Source: an uncultured Nocardioides sp.
GTDB lineage: Bacteria > Actinomycetota > Actinomycetes > Propionibacteriales > Nocardioidaceae
Direction: 5' to 3'
Length of the DNA stretch: 64,000 bases
NCBI RefSeq assembly: GCF_947488025.1
Contig: NZ_CANKYS010000004.1
Coordinates: 209,817-273,816 of the forward strand
Position 1 is the first letter of the stretch; the number at the start of each line of letters is the position of its first letter. A program made the translations under genes and the position numbers. Below are positions 47,801 to 56,700 of this stretch, piece after piece. The notes below the pieces were generated by a model. It worked only from the letters and a program-made list of their open reading frames with translations, had not been told where the DNA came from and made no database searches.

Positions 47801-47862
47801 GAGGACGGCATCCCCTTCCCTCGTCGTGACGGCTCGCTCCGATAAGTCGACCGGGCCAGTAG

Positions 47863-47892
47863 ATCTTGAGCGACCTCTCGTTTGCTCAAGAT
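47863..47892 (-). terminator. Hairpin downstream of dnaB
   Basis: ATCTTGAGC pairs perfectly with GCTCAAGAT (9 bp) around a 12-base loop, 23 bases after the dnaB stop. There is no T tract. The likely role is to end dnaB transcription before the hypothetical gene. Confidence 0.5.
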
Positions 47893-47914
47893 TGGCTGCA
47901 TCTCGACAGTTGCC

Positions 47915-50449
47915 TCAGCCCTGGGCCATGTCCACGAAGCGGGAGTAGTGGCCCTGGAAGGCGACGGTGAGGTCGCGGGTGGGGCCGTTACGGTGCTTGG
48001 CCACGATGAGGTCGGCCTCGCCGGGGCGGGTCGACTCCTTCTCGTAGACGTCGTCGCGGTGGAGCAGGATCACCATGTCGGCGTCCTGCTCGAGCGATCC
48101 GGACTCACGCAGGTCGCTCATCATCGGGCGCTTGTCGCCACGCTGCTCGGGACCACGGTTGAGCTGGGACAGCGCGATGATCGGGCACTCGAGCTCCTTG
48201 GCGAGGAGCTTGATGTTGCGGGAGAACTCCGAGACCTCGAGCTGGCGGGACTCGACCTTCTTGCCCGAGCTCATCAGCTGCATGTAGTCGATGACGATGA
48301 GCTTGAGGTCGTGGCGCTGCTTGAGGCGTCGCGCCTTGGCGCGGATCTCCATCATCGTCATGTTGGGGCTGTCGTCGATGAACATCGGCGCCCCCGAGAC
48401 CTGGCCCATCTTGCGGGCGAGCTTCTCCCAGTCGTCGTCACGCATGGTGCCGTTGCGGATGTGGTTGAGCGGCACCTTCGCCTCCGCGGAGAGCAGACGC
48501 ATCATGATCTCCGAGCGCGTCATCTCGAGGCTGAAGAAGACGCTGGTGAGGTTGTTGTGGATCGACGCCGCCCGGCAGAAGTCGAGGGCCAGGGTCGAGT
48601 TGTGGGTCGGGATCATCGACCGGCCGGCGAGGTAGAGGTGTTCCTCGTTGTCTACCTGGACGCACCGCACCGGCACGGACTCGATCTTCCTCACGGCAGT
48701 GATGTAGCGCTTGCCGATGCGGACAGTGGAGGCGGGACGCTCCTCCTTGTGGAGCAAGGCCTTCCGCTCGAGCAGGAACACGTCGTCAACGGTCGAGAAG
48801 TTCAGGATGTAACAGGTCGACGACGCCTCCGAGCGGCCCGCCACCCGCTTCGTCGTCCGGCCGCACCTGTAGCCCAAGCTCACGACGAGCTCGTAGACCG
48901 ATTCGGCCAATCGCTCGCTGGTCACCGCGAACTGGACGGAACCCACGCCCTTGACCACGGTGCCGTCGGTGTCGAGCAGACCGGCGAGGAGGTCACGGCG
49001 TGCCTCCTCCGACGCACGCAGATAGGTGTCAGGAATGTGCTTGTCGTTCAGCACACCAGCACCGCGCAGAAGTGCCGTGAAGGACCCGCGCTCCTCCTGG
49101 CACGATGCACAGAGGTAGGTGCCGTGCATGCCGCCGCCACACCCCGGGCAGACACCTCGCTCTGTCGCAACGGTGCGGGGCGTGCGGATGCTGTAGAGCA
49201 TGTTGCCCTGAGAGGTGACGATGTAGCCGCGCCCCTCGATCCGCATCGGAATCTCAGGCGTCTCGCAGGTGATGCGGCCGCCCGCACTATGACCGTCTCC
49301 CAGCCAGGCACCGAGCACGTAGGGATCGATCGGGAGGACGTCGTCGTGGCCCGACAGGGCGCCTGCGTTGAGCACGGCGTGGTTGGCGCGCTGCTCACGT
49401 CCCAGCCGGACCGTCTGTGCGATCTCCTCGGTGGTCACGACGGATGCGTGGATGCGCTGGTTTCGAACCCGGTTGTAGTGATTGTCGGCAGCCCACTTCG
49501 ACTTCCGCGCCGCTCGGGTCTCGGTCAGCCACTGGTGCTCGGCATCGGCAACGATCACCGACCCGTCCGAGAACGTGACCTCGTAGCAAGGCCGGTCGAC
49601 CATCACCTCGGTGGCCGCGACGATTCGGGTGGGGCGGCCATGGGCGTCGTACAGCTCGTCACCGACCTCGACCTCCCCCATCGTGGTCCAGCCGGTCGGC
49701 GTCGGCAGCGGAGTGTCCAGGGCGAGCGCCTTGCCCATGGCAGGACGAGCCGCGACGATGATCATCTGGCCCGAGTGGAGACCGTTGGTCAGGTCGTCGA
49801 GGTCGGCGAAGCCGGTGGGCACGCCGTAGAGCCCGGCCTCGCGGTTGCCGATCGCCTCGATCTCGTCGAGGACCCCGCTCATGATGTCGCTCAGCGGGGC
49901 GTAGTCGACCGCCGCGCGGCGGTCGGTGACCTTGTAGACCTCGGCCTGCGCGTGGTCGACGACGTCGTCGATCTCGCCCTCGCCGGCATAGCCGAGGGCG
50001 GCGATGCGGGTGCCGGCCTCGACCAGGCGGCGCAGGATCGCCTTGTCGCGCACGATCTCGGCGTAGTAGCCGGCGTTGGCCGCGATCGGCACGTTGGCCG
50101 ACAGGGTGTGGAGGTAGGGGGCGCCGCCGATGCGCTGCAGCTCGCCGCGCTTGACCAGCTCGGCCGCCACCGTGATCGGGTCGGCCGGCTCGCCGCGACC
50201 GTAGAGGTCGATGATCGCGTCGTGGATGACCTCGTGGGCGGGGCGGTAGTAGTCGACCCCCTTGATCACGTCGACGACGTCGGCGATGGCGTCCTTGGAC
50301 AGCAACATCGAGCCGAGCACGCTCTGCTCCGCCGCGTTGTCCTGGGGAGGCGTCCGGTCGCCCGCCGAGCGCGGCGACTGGCCGGGCTCGTAGGCCGCCG
50401 GGCCGTCGCCCCAGGCCTCGTCGGTGTCCCCCTCGAAGGTGACGCTCAC
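47915..50449 (-). CDS. dnaB: Replicative DNA helicase DnaB with intein in the P-loop
   Basis: 844 codons, of which 467 encode the helicase. The N-terminal domain (DNAAEQSVLGSMLLSKDAI) and linker lead to the RecA-like core. Walker A is split as ARPAMGK at residue 240 and STLALDFCRA from residue 618. Walker B is IVIDYMQLM, followed by SQLNRGPEQRGDKRPMMSDLRESGS. It unwinds DNA at the replication fork as a hexamer. Activity requires excision of the intein, since the ATP-binding loop is interrupted. The GTG start has GGGAGGGAG upstream. Confidence 0.97.
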   Translation of the reverse strand: MSVTFEGDTDEAWGDGPAAYEPGQSPRSAGDRTPPQDNAAEQSVLGSMLLSKDAIADVVDVIKGVDYYRPAHEVIHDAIIDLYGRGEPADPITVAAELVKRGELQRIGGAPYLHTLSANVPIAANAGYYAEIVRDKAILRRLVEAGTRIAALGYAGEGEIDDVVDHAQAEVYKVTDRRAAVDYAPLSDIMSGVLDEIEAIGNREAGLYGVPTGFADLDDLTNGLHSGQMIIVAARPAMGKALALDTPLPTPTGWTTMGEVEVGDELYDAHGRPTRIVAATEVMVDRPCYEVTFSDGSVIVADAEHQWLTETRAARKSKWAADNHYNRVRNQRIHASVVTTEEIAQTVRLGREQRANHAVLNAGALSGHDDVLPIDPYVLGAWLGDGHSAGGRITCETPEIPMRIEGRGYIVTSQGNMLYSIRTPRTVATERGVCPGCGGGMHGTYLCASCQEERGSFTALLRGAGVLNDKHIPDTYLRASEEARRDLLAGLLDTDGTVVKGVGSVQFAVTSERLAESVYELVVSLGYRCGRTTKRVAGRSEASSTCYILNFSTVDDVFLLERKALLHKEERPASTVRIGKRYITAVRKIESVPVRCVQVDNEEHLYLAGRSMIPTHNSTLALDFCRAASIHNNLTSVFFSLEMTRSEIMMRLLSAEAKVPLNHIRNGTMRDDDWEKLARKMGQVSGAPMFIDDSPNMTMMEIRAKARRLKQRHDLKLIVIDYMQLMSSGKKVESRQLEVSEFSRNIKLLAKELECPIIALSQLNRGPEQRGDKRPMMSDLRESGSLEQDADMVILLHRDDVYEKESTRPGEADLIVAKHRNGPTRDLTVAFQGHYSRFVDMAQG
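48599..49729 (-). other. Class 3 intein with LAGLIDADG homing endonuclease inside DnaB
   Basis: 377 residues between Lys240 and Ser618 of the precursor. It begins with Ala (ALALDTPLPTPTGW), not Cys or Ser. The class 3 Trp-Cys-Thr set is visible: Trp in block B (ADAEHQWLT), Cys in block F (VRCVQVDNEE) and Thr in block G (IPTHN, then Ser +1). Endonuclease motifs are LGAWLGDG and LAGLLDTDG. Between them is a CPGC-CASC zinc-finger-like pair. Class 3 inteins use the block F Cys for the first acyl shift. The P-loop is a known DnaB intein site in mycobacteria. Confidence 0.93.
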
Positions 50450-50637
50450 CGGTGCTCCCTCCCACTCGCTAGGCCTCGCTCGGGTCCGCTGACCACGACG
50501 TTAGGGACGACCTCCGACATCGAATCGACATCGCTGCCCGCTTCGCTCGCACCCGAGTTCCACCAGCCGGTCCAGCACTGGTTCCGCGCAGGACCGTACG
50601 TGCTCCACACCCCCGGTGGGAAGCCGACGGCCCCGAG

Positions 50638-50790
50638 TTATCCACAGGGTCTGTGGAGAAGGTGGGGGCGGCCGTGGACGACACGCTGGTCCAGGTGCAC
50701 ACACCTTGGAACACCCTGTGGACACGGGGGGGAAATCAATCCGTCTCAGGGCTCTGACCTGCGCAAACGTCGCACACACCCTGTGGACAC
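50638..50790. promoter_or_regulatory. Cluster of DnaA-box-like sequences upstream of dnaB
   Basis: In the 548-base gap 50450-50997 there is one exact TTATCCACA (50638-50646) and two one-mismatch boxes on the other strand (TGTGGACAC at 50717-50725 and 50782-50790). The latter two lie in a 15-bp perfect direct repeat, ACACCCTGTGGACAC (50711-50725 and 50776-50790). A weaker CTGTGGAGA follows the first box. The rest of the gap shows no gene. DnaA control of dnaB is the simple reading. Confidence 0.6.
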
Positions 50791-50985
50791 GAAATTGTTG
50801 CCTGACAGGACCGTTCACCCGTCCGCCATCTGGGAGATGCCTGCCGCTGGGTCGCCCTCCTGCCACGAACAGCGCCGGCGCGCCGTCATCCACACGGCCA
50901 TGCACAGGTAGTTCCAACGGGCTATGTACGTCGATGCACAACCGTCGCTATGCCGCCCCGGATTCGGCGGAGAATGCCGGGTTCC

Positions 50986-50991
50986 TAGGGT
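50986..50991 (+). promoter_or_regulatory. -10 box (TAGGGT) of a probable leaderless promoter for the MATE gene
   Basis: CCTAGGGT is followed by six bases and then the GTG start, so the mRNA should begin at the start codon. No ribosome-binding site is seen. Confidence 0.55.
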
Positions 50992-50997
50992 GAACCT

Positions 50998-52359
50998 GTG
51001 AAGGCCGCGCACCGGGAGGCAGACCGGGAGTCACCCCGGGAGACGGACCGCGAGATCCTGCGGCTGGCCGTCCCGGCCTTCCTCGCCCTCGTCGCCGAGC
51101 CGCTCTTCCTGCTCTCCGACGCCGCCATCGTCGGCCACCTCGGCACGCCGGAGCTCGCCGGCCTCGGCGTCGCCGCGGTCGTCCTGCAGACGGTGGTCGG
51201 GCTGTGCGTCTTCCTGGCCTACGGCACCACCGCGAGCGTCGCCCGCCACCTCGGCGCGGGAGACCTGCGCGCCGCGCTCGCGCAGGGCATCGACGGGGTG
51301 TGGCTCGCCGTCCTCATCGGCGTCCTCGCCACCGCCGGTGGCATCGCGCTCACCCCGGCGCTCGTCGGCGTCTTCGACACCGGGACCGAGGTGGCCGGGC
51401 ACGCGGAGACCTACCTCACGATCGCCTTCCTCGGCACCACCCCGCTGCTGATCATGCTCGCCGCGACCGGCGTGCTCCGCGGCCTGCAGGACACGCGTAC
51501 GCCGCTGCTGGTCGCGGTCGTGGGCAACGGGCTCAACATCGTCCTCAATGTCGTCCTCGTCTACGGCCTCGGACTCGGGATCGCCGGCTCGGCCATCGGC
51601 TCGGTCCTCGCCCAGGTCCTCAGCGCGGGATGGCTCCTCGCCGTCGTGGTCCGCGCGGCCCGGGAGCACGACGCACCGATGAGCCCCGACCGCGCCGGCA
51701 TCGCCGCCGCCGCCCACGCCGCGGTCGCGCTCGTCATCCGCACCCTGGCGTTGCGGGCCTGCCTGCTCGTGGGCACCTACGCGGTGACCCGGGTGGGCAC
51801 CGGGGCCACCGACGTCAACGTCGCCACCCACCAGATCGCCATCACGCTCTGGAGCTTCCTGGCCTTCGGCCTCGACGCAATCGCGATCGCCGCCCAGGCG
51901 CTCACCGGTCGCGCCCTGGGCAGCGGCGACGTCGAGGGCACCCGACGCCTCACCCGCCGGATGATCCGGTGGGGATGGGGCAGCGGCATCGTCGCCGGCG
52001 TCGGGCTGGCGGCCGTGTCCCCGTTCGTCGGTGCGCTCTTCACCACCGACCCCGCGGTGCGCGACCTGCTCGTGCCGGTCCTGCTCGTCGCGGCAATCGG
52101 CCAGCCGGTCGCCGGCGTGGTCTTCGTCCTCGACGGGGTGCTCATCGGAGCCGGCGACGGCGCCTACCTCGCGTGGGCCGGCCTCGTGGTGCTGGCGGCG
52201 TACGCCCCCGCCGCGCTCTGGGCGGCCACCCTCCCCCACGGCCTGGTCGCGGTCTGGGTCGCGATGACGGTCGTCTTCATGGGCGCGCGCGGCGTCCTGC
52301 TCTCGTGGCGGGCACGCGGCGACCGGTGGCTCGTGACCGGAGCTGCCTCCGCTCGTTGA
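50998..52359 (+). CDS. MATE-family efflux transporter (DinF-like)
   Basis: 453 residues with 12 hydrophobic segments in two homologous halves. The N-terminal half has LAVPAFLALVAEPLFLLSDA and GHLGTPELAGLG, and the second half has ITLWSFLAFGLDAIAIAAQAL. This is the DinF/NorM-type pattern. It would export cationic compounds using H+ or Na+. A MATE gene between dnaB and the rpsF operon is common in Nocardioides-like genomes. The GTG start agrees with the leaderless promoter. Confidence 0.92.
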   Translation: MKAAHREADRESPRETDREILRLAVPAFLALVAEPLFLLSDAAIVGHLGTPELAGLGVAAVVLQTVVGLCVFLAYGTTASVARHLGAGDLRAALAQGIDGVWLAVLIGVLATAGGIALTPALVGVFDTGTEVAGHAETYLTIAFLGTTPLLIMLAATGVLRGLQDTRTPLLVAVVGNGLNIVLNVVLVYGLGLGIAGSAIGSVLAQVLSAGWLLAVVVRAAREHDAPMSPDRAGIAAAAHAAVALVIRTLALRACLLVGTYAVTRVGTGATDVNVATHQIAITLWSFLAFGLDAIAIAAQALTGRALGSGDVEGTRRLTRRMIRWGWGSGIVAGVGLAAVSPFVGALFTTDPAVRDLLVPVLLVAAIGQPVAGVVFVLDGVLIGAGDGAYLAWAGLVVLAAYAPAALWAATLPHGLVAVWVAMTVVFMGARGVLLSWRARGDRWLVTGAASAR

Positions 52360-52405
52360 CCCCGGTGAGGGCGCACGGGAGCGCGCCGGACCCGAGGGAG
52401 GACCC

Positions 52406-53551
52406 ATGGATCGACTCCGCACCGCGAGCCGGCTGGCCGTGCTGGGACTGCTGGGCGGCGCCCTGGTGCCACTGGCCGCGGCACCGGCAGGCGCCACCCC
52501 CGGCTGCGTCGACGAGACGGCGCCGAGCCTCCTGCAGAACGGCTGCGACGACAGCACCCCGCCCGAGACCACCCTGACGCCGTCCACGGCGCCCAACGCC
52601 GCCGGTCTCGTGACCGTGTCGACCATGTCCTTCACCCTCGGGTGGCAGGTCACCGACGGCGACCCCGGGCCGTTCGGCCTCGAGTGCCGCCTGACCGGCG
52701 GCCCGCAGGCCCACGACTGGCGCGCCTGCACCAGCCCGGTGACGTACGCCGACCTGCCCGACGCCGCGGCAGGCACCTACGTCCTCGAGGCCAGGGCCGT
52801 GGACCTCGGTGACCGGGCCCGCACCCCCGACACCGCTCCGCTGCTCCCGCCCACGGTGCCTGACACCCCCGACGAGGACCCGACGCCGGCGACCTTCACG
52901 TGGGGCCAGGACACCCGGGCGCCCTTCGTCTTCGTCACCGGCACCTCCTACGACGAGATCACCCCGACCCAGCCCGTCGTGACCGGAGCGAGCGTGCCGA
53001 TCCGGCTCAACAGCAGCGAGGCGGGCTCGCGCTTCGAGTGCACCGACAACGACCGGCCCGTCGCCTGCACCGGCGGCCGGTGGCAGCTCCCCGACCCGAC
53101 CGCAGGACGGCACCGCTTCTCCGCCCGCACGATCGACGCCGCCGGCAACGCCAGCAGCTGGTCGCCGGCGATCGAGTTCTTCGTGCCGCGCGACCTCACC
53201 CGTCAGCGCGGCTGGAAGAAGGTCACCGGGTCGGGCTACGTCGACGGGGACGCCGTGAGGACGTCCCGCCGGGGTGCGCGCCTCGTGCTCCCGCGTACGA
53301 AGGTCGGCGAGCTCCGGCTCCTCGCCGCGACGGGCCGGGGCCACGGCAAGGTGCGTGTGCGCGTCGGCAAGCGGGCCTGGCACGTGGTGGACCTGGCCGG
53401 GCCGAAGGCGTCGTCGGAGCAGCTCGTCGTCATCGACCGCTACTCCGGCATCCGGTCGGGGCGGATCGTCATCGAGTCGTTGAGCGCCCGGCCGGTCGTC
53501 CTCGACGCCATCGTCGCGCGGCCCAACCGATTTCCCGCCGCGACCCGATGA
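52406..53551 (+). CDS. Secreted protein with immunoglobulin-like repeats
   Basis: 381 residues. A signal peptide (about residues 1-32, ending APAGA) is followed by two related modules (about 45-140 and 165-260), each with a PPETT- or APFVF-type start, an ECRLTGG or FECTDND Cys motif and a closing Cys. These are beta-sandwich modules common in actinobacterial surface proteins. The last 110 residues form another beta-rich region. No catalytic motif is seen. GAGGGAGG precedes the ATG. Function unknown. Confidence 0.75.
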   Translation: MDRLRTASRLAVLGLLGGALVPLAAAPAGATPGCVDETAPSLLQNGCDDSTPPETTLTPSTAPNAAGLVTVSTMSFTLGWQVTDGDPGPFGLECRLTGGPQAHDWRACTSPVTYADLPDAAAGTYVLEARAVDLGDRARTPDTAPLLPPTVPDTPDEDPTPATFTWGQDTRAPFVFVTGTSYDEITPTQPVVTGASVPIRLNSSEAGSRFECTDNDRPVACTGGRWQLPDPTAGRHRFSARTIDAAGNASSWSPAIEFFVPRDLTRQRGWKKVTGSGYVDGDAVRTSRRGARLVLPRTKVGELRLLAATGRGHGKVRVRVGKRAWHVVDLAGPKASSEQLVVIDRYSGIRSGRIVIESLSARPVVLDAIVARPNRFPAATR

Positions 53552-53740
53552 CCGCCGCACGACACTGCTGTATTACAGCCTCGTTACAGGAGAACTTTCA
53601 CCGACGAATTCGTTGACAGCAGATGCTGGAGTGACTTGGGATACAGGGGCTCCACCCTCTGCTGACTTGCTCGGCACCCATTCGCTCTCGGGGTCTCGTT
53701 GTCGCGCGGTCAGACCATTTCAGTCGAACGGGAGATCCGC

Positions 53741-56700
53741 GTGATCCGTCGTACCATCGCGGCCGGCGCTGCCACCAGCGTCGCTGCCGCACTCCTCGTG
53801 CCGTGGGGGACGGCTGCCCACGCAGCCGACCTCGACCCCGGCCAGCTCAAGCCGGAGAAGGCATCGCCGGCCAAGGCCCTCGAGAAGGGCACCGTGCTCG
53901 ACCTCGGCACCGGCAAGAAGGCCGAGACCTACATCGTCCAGCTGGACGCTCCCGCAGTCCCGACCCGCGCCAGCGCGGCGGGCCGCGGTGAGGCCGGCAC
54001 GCAGTCGGAGTCGGCCTACCGCCAGGACCTCAAGTCCGAGCAGGCCGACCTGGTCTCGTCCATCTCCCGGGTGACCGACGGCAACGCGAAGGTGCTCTAC
54101 CGCTACACCGAGGCCATCAACGGCATCGCGGTGCAGCTCACCCGCGCGCAGGCGCAGAAGGTCGCGCGGATCGACGGCGTCGCCGCCGTCCAGGTCGACT
54201 TCGAGCGCGAGCTCACCACCGACAAGGGCCCGGAGTGGATCGGCGCGCCCACCGTGTGGGACGGCTCCAACGTCCCGGCGGGCTTCGAGGGCAACAAGGG
54301 CGAGGGCGTCATCGTCGGCATCCTCGACTCCGGCCTCAACCCGGCCAACCCGTCGTTCGCCGACGTGGTGCCGGAGGAGGACGGCGGTGACGGCTACGAC
54401 CACACCAACCCCCTCGGTGCCGGCAACTACCTCGGCATGTGCGACCCCGACAACGCGGAGCAGTACGTCGCCGACTGGGGCTGCAACGACAAGCTGATCG
54501 GCTACTACAACTTCGAGAACCCCGCCGCCGGCGGCGACCCGAAGGACGACGTCTACGACGACGACGGCCACGGCAGCCACACCGGCAGCACGACCGCCGG
54601 CAACCAGGTCGACGCCACCGCGCTCGCCGAGGGCGGCGACTTCTCCGTCACCAGCACGATCAAGGGCGTCGCGCCCCACGCCAACATCATCGGCTACGAC
54701 GTCTGCGACGGCGGGTGCCAGGGCTACTCGATCCTCGCCTCGATCAACCAGGCGATCATCGACGACGTCGACGTCATCAACTACTCGATCGGCTCGAGCG
54801 CCGCGTCGAACCCGTGGACCGACGCCGACGCGGTGGCGTTCCTCAACGCCCGCGCCAACGGCATCCACGTGGCCACCTCCGCCGGCAACGCCGGACCCGG
54901 TGCCGCCACGATCGGCGGCCCCGGCGACGTGCCGTGGATGACGAGCGTCGGTGCGACCACCCACGACCGCAAGTACGTCTCCTCGGTCGTCGACATCACC
55001 GCGACCGACGAGGCCACGCGGCCCGACATCGCCGGTACCGGCCTCTCCGGCCCCACCGACGGCTCCTTCCCGCTCGTGTACGCCGGTGACTTCGGCAACG
55101 CGCTCTGCGGTGCCCCGACCGACGCGCCTCCCGGGACCGGCACCACGTTCCCGGCCGGCACCGACTTCACCGGAAAGATCGTCATCTGCGACCGCGGCGG
55201 CAACGGCCGGGTCGAGAAGGGCGTCAACGTCGAGGCCCTCGACGCCGAGGGCATGATCCTCGCCAACGACCAGGCCAGTGGGAACTCGCTCAACGGTGAC
55301 GCGCACGCCCTGCCGACGGCGCACATCAGCTACGCCGACGGCCAGGCCCTGAAGCAGTTCATGGCCGACCACCCGGGCACCGAGGCCGCGCTCTCCGGCG
55401 CCGTCGCCGACGTCGACCCGGCCAACGGCGACATCATGGCCGCGTTCTCCAGCCGCGGACCCAACCGTGCGGTCTCCTCGATCAGCCCGTCCGTCTCGGC
55501 GCCCGGCGTGGACATCCTCGCCGCTGCCGGCGTGGACAACAGCGTCGAGTGGCACTTCATCTCCGGCACCTCGATGGCCAGCCCGCACACCGCCGGAGCG
55601 CTCGCGCTCCTCAAGGGCATGCAGCTCGACCTCCCCGAGGCCGACCAGTGGACCCCCGCCGAGGCCCAGTCCGCGCTGATGACCACGTCGGAGCGCGAGA
55701 TCACCGACTCCGACGGCACCGCCGCCGACTGGTTCGACATGGGCTCGGGTCGCATCGAGCTGCGCCGCGCCGCGAAGGCCGGCCTGGTGCTCGACGAGAC
55801 CCTCGCCGGCTACCAGGGCGCGGACCCCGCCACCGGCGGGGACGTCCGCGACCTCAACACCGCGAGCATGGCCGACGACGAGTGCCTCCAGTCCTGTGAC
55901 TGGACCCGCACCTTCACCGGCACCGCCACCGGCGCCGGCACGTGGGACGTCTCGGTGGAGAACCTGTCCGACGGTGTCACCCTCACCACCGACGTCGACT
56001 CGATCGAGGTGACCGACGGCGGCACGGCCGACGTCGCCGTCACCGCGACCATCGACGCCGGGATGCCCACCGACGAGTGGCTGTTCGGCACCCTGGTGCT
56101 GACGCCGCCCGCCGGTTCAGAGGCTCCGACGGCCCACCTGCCCGTGGGCGTCCTGCCCTCGGCGGGCGTGCTGCCGAGCTCGATCGACATCACCACGCGT
56201 CGCGACGCCGGCTCGCAGGTGGAGGACGGCCTCGAGGCCGTCGCCATCTCCGACCTGCAGGTCGAGGCCAGCGGGCTCGTTCCCGAGGACCGGGTCGAGC
56301 TCACCGTCCCGCTGGACACCACCAACGGCGACCCCTACGACGGCAACGGCACGCACGTCGAGATGGTCGAGGTCCCCGCCGGCGCCACCAGCCTCATCGC
56401 GAAGCTGGAGGACCCGACGGCACCCGACTTCGACCTCTACGTCGGCACCGGTGAGGTGTCCGCGGCCAACGAGGTCGCCATGAGCGCCAGCGCGGGCTCC
56501 AACGAGTCGGTCGAGATCGCCAACCCCGAGCCGGGCACCTACTGGGTCCTGGTGCAGAACTGGGAGGCCAGCACGGCCGGCGGCAGCGACACCACCGACC
56601 TGGTGACCGCCGTGGTCGCCGGCGACCAGGGCAACCTGCGCGCGGAGGGCCCCGAGGGTGACCTTCCCGCCGCCACGCCGTTCTCGCTCCGCACCTTCTG

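Noticed and set aside
47882..50911. A 1009-codon plus-strand frame across dnaB
   Set aside because: It is antisense to dnaB, which has unmistakable helicase and intein motifs. The frame shows no domain.
50450..50997. Chromosomal oriC
   Set aside because: There are few DnaA boxes, no AT-rich unwinding region, and no dnaA or dnaN beside it. A regulatory cluster at dnaB is more likely.
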